This document shows positions 13,217 to 16,321 of a DNA stretch of 16,321 nucleotides, piece by piece. Under the pieces are notes generated by a model that worked only from the letters and a program-made list of their open reading frames with translations, ran no database searches and was not told the origin of the DNA. This stretch comes from an uncultured Oscillospiraceae bacterium. Lineage in GTDB: Bacteria; Bacillota; Clostridia; Oscillospirales; Oscillospiraceae. The position numbers and the translations under genes were made by a program. Within the stretch, counting starts at the first letter, position 1. Every line of letters begins with the position of its first letter. The DNA lies in the NCBI GenBank assembly GCA_934589665.1, contig CAKTOJ010000033.1, forward strand, positions 1 to 16,321, written 5' to 3'.

Positions 13217-14290
13217 TTACTTGGCGGCGCTCACGCTCTCCTGCGGAACCTCGCGCTTTTCGGGCTCGATCTCACCGGAATCCACGGCGGCCATATGCTC
13301 AAGCAGACGGACAACCATGTTGGAGTAACCGAATTCGTTATCATACCAGGCAATGAGCTTCACAAAATCATCGTCGAGCATGATGCCGGCAGTTTCATCA
13401 AAAATGCAGGGGCAGGGATTGGCAATCAGGTCGGCCGACACCACCTGATCGGCAGTATAGCCGATGATACCCTTCATATTCGTCTCACTCGCGTGGCGGA
13501 TGGCATAGCAGATGTCGGCATAGGTCGTGCTCGTCTTAAGCTGCGCCGTCAGGTCAACCACGGAGACGTCAGAGGTCGGCACGCGGAAGCTCATGCCGGT
13601 CATCTTGCCCTTGAGCTCAGGGATCACGCGACCGACAGCCTTAGCCGCGCCGGTGGTGGAGGGAATAATGTTGTTGAACACGCTGCGGCCGGTGCGCCAG
13701 TCGCTGCCGCCGCGGGAGTCAACAGGCTTCTGCTTGCTCGTCGCGGCATGGATGGTGGACATCAGGCTCTGCTCGATACCGAACTCTTCGTGCACGATCT
13801 TGGCCAAAGGCGCCAGGCAGTTGGTGGTGCAGCTGGCGTTGGATACCACGCGCATGTCGCTGCGGTAATACATGTGGTTCACACCCATGACGAACGTCGG
13901 GGTCGCTTCATCCTTGGCGGGAGCCGTGATGATGACCTTCTTCGCACCGCCCTTGAAATGGCGGGAGGCCTTCTCGGTGGTATTGTACGCGCCGGTAGAC
14001 TCAATGATATACTCCGCGCCGCAGCTCTCCCACGGAATCATGGCGGCGTCCGCCTCGCTGAATACATGAATCTTGTGACCGTTGACAATGAGATTCTGAT
14101 CCTCGCGCTCGACCGTACCGTTGAACTGGCGGAACACAGAATCGTACTTGATCATGTAGACCATATAGTCCACATCCGCCTTGCGCAGATTGATGCCGCA
14201 AAGCTCAAACTTTTCCGGATGCTCCATCATGATGCGCAGGACAACACGTCCGATACGGCCGAAGCCGTTGATGCCAACCTTGATCGCCAT
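13217..14290 (-). CDS. gap: Glyceraldehyde-3-phosphate dehydrogenase, type I
   Basis: Oxidatively phosphorylates glyceraldehyde 3-phosphate in glycolysis. The 357-residue protein has the Rossmann signature [10 protein letters not shown] (6-15), the active-site SNASCTTNC with Cys154 and the catalytic His181. It also carries a C-terminal tail of some 20 residues rich in Glu and Ser, beyond the usual family end. The loop after the second beta-strand reads [12 protein letters not shown] (32-43). Typical NAD-dependent enzymes have Asn-Asp there, so the NAD-selecting Asp is replaced by Leu35, followed by Arg36-Lys37. The start at 14290 is supported by AGGAGG on the minus strand (14306-14301). A longer reading to 14368 would add 26 residues without family resemblance. 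It appears monocistronic, with an AT-rich promoter region upstream and a bidirectional terminator downstream. Confidence 0.96.
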   Translation of the reverse strand: MAIKVGINGFGRIGRVVLRIMMEHPEKFELCGINLRKADVDYMVYMIKYDSVFRQFNGTVEREDQNLIVNGHKIHVFSEADAAMIPWESCGAEYIIESTGAYNTTEKASRHFKGGAKKVIITAPAKDEATPTFVMGVNHMYYRSDMRVVSNASCTTNCLAPLAKIVHEEFGIEQSLMSTIHAATSKQKPVDSRGGSDWRTGRSVFNNIIPSTTGAAKAVGRVIPELKGKMTGMSFRVPTSDVSVVDLTAQLKTSTTYADICYAIRHASETNMKGIIGYTADQVVSADLIANPCPCIFDETAGIMLDDDFVKLIAWYDNEFGYSNMVVRLLEHMAAVDSGEIEPEKREVPQESVSAAK

Positions 14291-14327
14291 AGCTGAGTTT
14301 CCTCCTATATCCCGTTTCGGGTTGTTC

Positions 14328-14341
14328 GGCGGCGCACCGCC
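14328..14341 (-). promoter_or_regulatory. Small GC hairpin in the gap leader
   Basis: GGCGG (14328-14332) pairs with CCGCC (14337-14341) around a four-base loop, between the proposed gap promoter and its ribosome site. It is flanked by two copies of GTTCGG. Its significance is unclear. Confidence 0.3.
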
Positions 14342-14356
14342 TCGTTCGGTGAATCT

Positions 14357-14399
14357 ATCGTAGCACACTCTTTATGCTTTTTGTACCCCTTTTGAACAA
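14357..14399 (-). promoter_or_regulatory. Probable gap promoter region
   Basis: On the minus strand an extended -10, TGCTACGAT (14365-14357), lies 17 bases after a poor -35 TACAAA (14385-14380). An alternative pair is TTGTTC (14399-14394) with CATAAA (14376-14371). A- and T-rich tracts upstream (14410-14445) could act as an UP element. The exact start is ambiguous. Confidence 0.4.
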
Positions 14400-14510
14400 A
14401 TTGCATGACGAAAAAAAGTTGCATTTTTTCCGTTTTTCACAGCCTTTTCACGAATGGATAGTACAAGGAATTTGAAATATTCCATACATTTGCTACTGCC
14501 CGATTTGCAT

Positions 14511-14550
14511 AAAAGAAAGCGGCAGATGCCTGCCGCTTTCCTTTTCTCTT
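14511..14550 (-). terminator. Terminator after the GntR-family gene
   Basis: An 11-bp perfect stem pairs GAAAGCGGCAG (14515-14525) with CTGCCGCTTTC (14530-14540). On the minus strand it follows the stop codon by ten bases and runs into TTTT. T-rich sequence on the other side makes it possibly bidirectional. Confidence 0.88.
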
Positions 14551-15327
14551 TTAATCCACCACTCTTGCGAAGCTTGTCCCGCTCTTCTGGAAGCGGACGT
14601 CAAGCCGGACACGGTCGGCGCGCATGTAGCTGGAGGTACACTCGTACACCAGGCCGTTTTCCATTGTCGTGCGGCGCTGGTGGTGGAAGGCTGCGGCCCC
14701 CGGAGCACAGCACAGAAGCTTCGCCTCATATTCGCCCAGCGTGACCGCCTCGTAACTGTCCTCGGCGGAGAAGGGAATGATGCCGACATGGTAAAGGAGG
14801 CTGTAAAAGCTGTGTGTCTCCAGCAGCTCGCGCGTCAGATTCGGATAGATGTGCTGTGGGTAATAAGAGGTCTCCAGAATCAAAGGCTCACCGTCAACAT
14901 TACGCACACGGGTGAACCTGTAGACCTTCACGCCGTCCTCCAGTGCCATGAGGCGCTTGATCTTGGGCGTTGGCAGCGTAACATCGAAATCCACCAGCGT
15001 GGAGGAAGGGTGCTTCCCCATCGACGAAATTTCCGTCGTGAAGGAATACTGCACGCCCTTGCGCCGCGTGCTCGGATCGGCGACAAAGGTTCCCTTGCCG
15101 CGCTTGCGCACAACAAAGCCTTCCTCTTCCAGCGAGCCGATCGCCTGACGCACCGTGTTGCGGCTGATCTCAAAACGATTGCAGAGCTCTGCCTCGCTCG
15201 GCAGAAGATCGCCTACGCGAAGCGTACCCGATGTAATTGCGTTTTTGATGATGCCGGTCAGCTGCGCATAAAGCGGAATGTCACTCTCCATCGAGAGCGA
15301 CGCCTTTAAAATCGGATTTTCTTCCAT
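14551..15327 (-). CDS. GntR-family transcriptional regulator with UTRA ligand domain
   Basis: A 258-residue DNA-binding regulator of the HutC subfamily. The winged helix-turn-helix spans about residues 18-84, with LLPSEAELCNRFEISRNTVRQ holding the recognition helix near 55-63 and the wing at VVRKRGKGTFV. A UTRA domain (about 100-250) binds a small-molecule effector, commonly a sugar phosphate, amine or organic acid. The ligand cannot be deduced here. The start at 15327 has AAGGAGG (15339-15333) upstream. A 17-base perfect palindrome lies within its promoter, so self-repression is likely. Terminators isolate it from gap and from the 2-hydroxyacid dehydrogenase upstream. It may control that dehydrogenase's operon, but this is inference from adjacency only. 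Confidence 0.92.
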   Translation of the reverse strand: MEENPILKASLSMESDIPLYAQLTGIIKNAITSGTLRVGDLLPSEAELCNRFEISRNTVRQAIGSLEEEGFVVRKRGKGTFVADPSTRRKGVQYSFTTEISSMGKHPSSTLVDFDVTLPTPKIKRLMALEDGVKVYRFTRVRNVDGEPLILETSYYPQHIYPNLTRELLETHSFYSLLYHVGIIPFSAEDSYEAVTLGEYEAKLLCCAPGAAAFHHQRRTTMENGLVYECTSSYMRADRVRLDVRFQKSGTSFARVVD

Positions 15328-15357
15328 TTCGGCCTCCTTGACCCTTTGCTTGTGCCT

Positions 15358-15387
15358 ATTGTATCACAAATGTTTGGAACATTTCTA
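15358..15387 (-). promoter_or_regulatory. Sigma-A promoter of the GntR gene with embedded operator palindrome
   Basis: On the minus strand an extended -10, TGATACAAT (15366-15358), lies 18 bases after TAGAAA (15387-15382). The palindrome AAATGTT-TGG-AACATTT (15368-15384, plus strand) fills the spacer and overlaps the -35 element. That placement fits an operator through which the regulator blocks its own promoter. A partial copy, CGGA-CATT-TCCG, lies at 15395-15406. Confidence 0.65.
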
Positions 15388-15423
15388 CCTTTTTCGGACA
15401 TTTCCGGTATTTTCGTCAAAAGA

Positions 15424-15447
15424 GCGGAAAATCTGTGTATTTTCCGC
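15424..15447 (-). terminator. Second hairpin, possible tandem terminator or operator
   Basis: A perfect 9-bp stem pairs GCGGAAAAT (15424-15432) with ATTTTCCGC (15439-15447). On the minus strand it is followed by TCTTTTG. It may back up the terminator at 15463-15494, or belong to the GntR control region. Confidence 0.4.
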
Positions 15448-15462
15448 CTTATCGCACAAATC

Positions 15463-15494
15463 AAAAGGGCAGACGGCCCGACGGGCCGTCTGCC
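15463..15494 (-). terminator. Terminator after the 2-hydroxyacid dehydrogenase
   Basis: An 11-bp perfect GC-rich stem pairs GGCAGACGGCC (15468-15478) with GGCCGTCTGCC (15484-15494) around CGACG. It lies 24 bases after the stop on the minus strand and runs into CTTTTG. The T-tract is short. Confidence 0.8.
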
Positions 15495-15518
15495 TGATCC
15501 GCGAATGGAGAACTCAGC

Positions 15519-16321
15519 TTAGAACTTGGGCTTATTGGCGGGGCACTGAGGCGCCTTGCCGTTGCAGACGGCAACAATGTCGTTGGCAACGCTGGTGCAG
15601 CAGTTGAGAACGCTCTGCTCTGTGGTGGCAGCCATGTGCGGCGTCATGATGACGTTGTCCAGATTGAACAGCTCGCGGCTGGACTCCTGAATGGGCTCGT
15701 GCTCAAACACGTCCAGACCGGCCTGGAACAGCGTGCCGTCCTTGAGGCACTCGACCAGCTCATTCTCCTTGATGAGCGCGCCGCGTGCGCAGTTGATGAA
15801 GGAAGCGGTGGGCTTCATCCAACCGAACTGCTCACGGCCGATGGTGTGGATCGTGGAATCGACGACCGGCAGGTGCACGGACACGAAGTCAGCCTGCTCC
15901 CAGACCTCTTTGGCGGTCGCCTTGAGCTCGACAAGGTCGCCGACCTTATCCTGCGTCATGTAGGGATCGTAGCCGATGACGTTCATGCCGAAGCCGTACT
16001 TGCACTTCTTCATCACCAGCTGGGAGATACGGCCGCAGCCGATCATACCGAGGGTCTTGCCGCCGAGCTCATAGGTGTGCTCCATATCCATGCGGACAAG
16101 GAAGTTGCCGCCTCGGAACTGACGGTCGACATAGGTAAAGCGCTTGGCGCACATAAGCATCAGCATCACCGCGTGCTCGGCAACGGCGTTGGCATTGCCG
16201 GCGGGCGCAAAGACGACCTGAATGTTCTTTTCGCTGGCGTAATCCATGTCAATATTGTCAAGACCGGCGCCCTGCTTGCCGATGACCTTCAGGTTCTGGC
16301 AGGTGTCCATCATCTTGGAGG
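15519..16321 (-). CDS. D-isomer specific 2-hydroxyacid dehydrogenase (3-phosphoglycerate dehydrogenase-like), 5' end outside window
   Basis: An NAD-dependent dehydrogenase of the D-2-hydroxyacid family, with about 267 residues visible. The reading frame stays open to the window edge and the N-terminal part of the catalytic domain is missing, so the start lies beyond 16321. Catalytic residues are present: Arg in INCARGALI, Glu in GLDVFEHEP and His in TPHMAATT. KQGAGLDNID is the substrate-side loop. The nucleotide-binding turn reads GMIGCGRISQ, where the third glycine of GxGxxG is serine. No ACT domain follows, so a serine-feedback-regulated PGDH is unlikely. The substrate may be glycerate, a sugar acid or another 2-hydroxyacid. 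A GntR/UTRA gene follows, which suggests an inducible catabolic operon, though this is only inference. Confidence 0.88.
   Translation of the reverse strand, partial: SKMMDTCQNLKVIGKQGAGLDNIDMDYASEKNIQVVFAPAGNANAVAEHAVMLMLMCAKRFTYVDRQFRGGNFLVRMDMEHTYELGGKTLGMIGCGRISQLVMKKCKYGFGMNVIGYDPYMTQDKVGDLVELKATAKEVWEQADFVSVHLPVVDSTIHTIGREQFGWMKPTASFINCARGALIKENELVECLKDGTLFQAGLDVFEHEPIQESSRELFNLDNVIMTPHMAATTEQSVLNCCTSVANDIVAVCNGKAPQCPANKPKF

Noticed and set aside
13295..14296. Plus-strand open frame of 333 codons opposite gap
   Set aside because: Antisense shadow of a well-defined GAPDH; His/Asp/Val-rich composition is a by-product of the complementary codons.
14291..14368. N-terminal extension of gap to an upstream start at 14368
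   Set aside because: The 26 added residues lack family similarity and would translate through the ribosome site and leader hairpin. The start at 14290 has a strong AGGAGG site.
14483..14490. CATACATT resembling a SigE -10 element downstream of the GntR gene
   Set aside because: No SigE-like -35 sequence occurs 13-14 bases upstream and no plus-strand gene follows.
1..16321. Search for CRISPR arrays, tRNAs, rRNAs, transposases, phage genes or toxin-antitoxin pairs
   Set aside because: No regularly spaced repeats, no cloverleaf-like segments and no matching protein families were seen. The region is normal housekeeping and sporulation DNA.

Overview
The window reads as a GC-rich, spore-forming Firmicute of the class Clostridia, most likely an Oscillospiraceae/Ruminococcaceae-type gut anaerobe. 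The reasons are the AGGAGG-type ribosome sites, the clostridial gene order, the sporulation genes yabP, yabQ and spoVB, and strong GC preference at third codon positions. It is ordinary chromosomal backbone: no tRNA, rRNA, CRISPR, insertion sequence or prophage is visible. Two genes are cut by the window edges (relA at the left, a 2-hydroxyacid dehydrogenase at the right).

Bases 1-5873 (+) hold a tight run: relA C-terminal part, pgi, dtd, an MBL-fold hydrolase, hemZ and a trimeric purine-nucleoside phosphorylase, with gaps of 12-35 bases or a 4-base overlap. The relA-dtd-MBL-hemZ order is a familiar clostridial cluster, here interrupted by pgi. Bases 5896-10234 (+) hold the clostridial equivalent of the Bacillus yabM-yabR region: spoVB, mazG, hup (HU), rqcP (yabO), yabP, yabQ and divIC. 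Terminators after hup, rqcP and divIC split it into transcription units. A near-perfect sigma-E promoter upstream of yabP has its -10 element inside the rqcP terminator stem.

Bases 10235-10611 carry no protein gene. They contain the divIC terminator, a terminator facing the opposite way, a densely self-complementary stretch that looks like a structured RNA, and a good sigma-A promoter for hpf (also called raiA). The position and folding suggest the raiA-motif noncoding RNA, the most interesting item here. After hpf come an iron-type alcohol dehydrogenase and pssA (phosphatidylserine synthase) with its own sigma-A promoter.

From 13170 to the end the genes are on the minus strand: gap (GAPDH with an unusual cofactor-binding loop), a GntR/UTRA regulator with a palindrome inside its own promoter, and the partial dehydrogenase. 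Each is separated by intrinsic terminators.

Together the genes cover central glycolysis (pgi, gap), stringent response and ribosome hibernation (relA, hpf), translation and nucleotide quality control (dtd, mazG, rqcP), cell division and spore formation (divIC, yabP, yabQ, spoVB), and membrane lipid synthesis (pssA).
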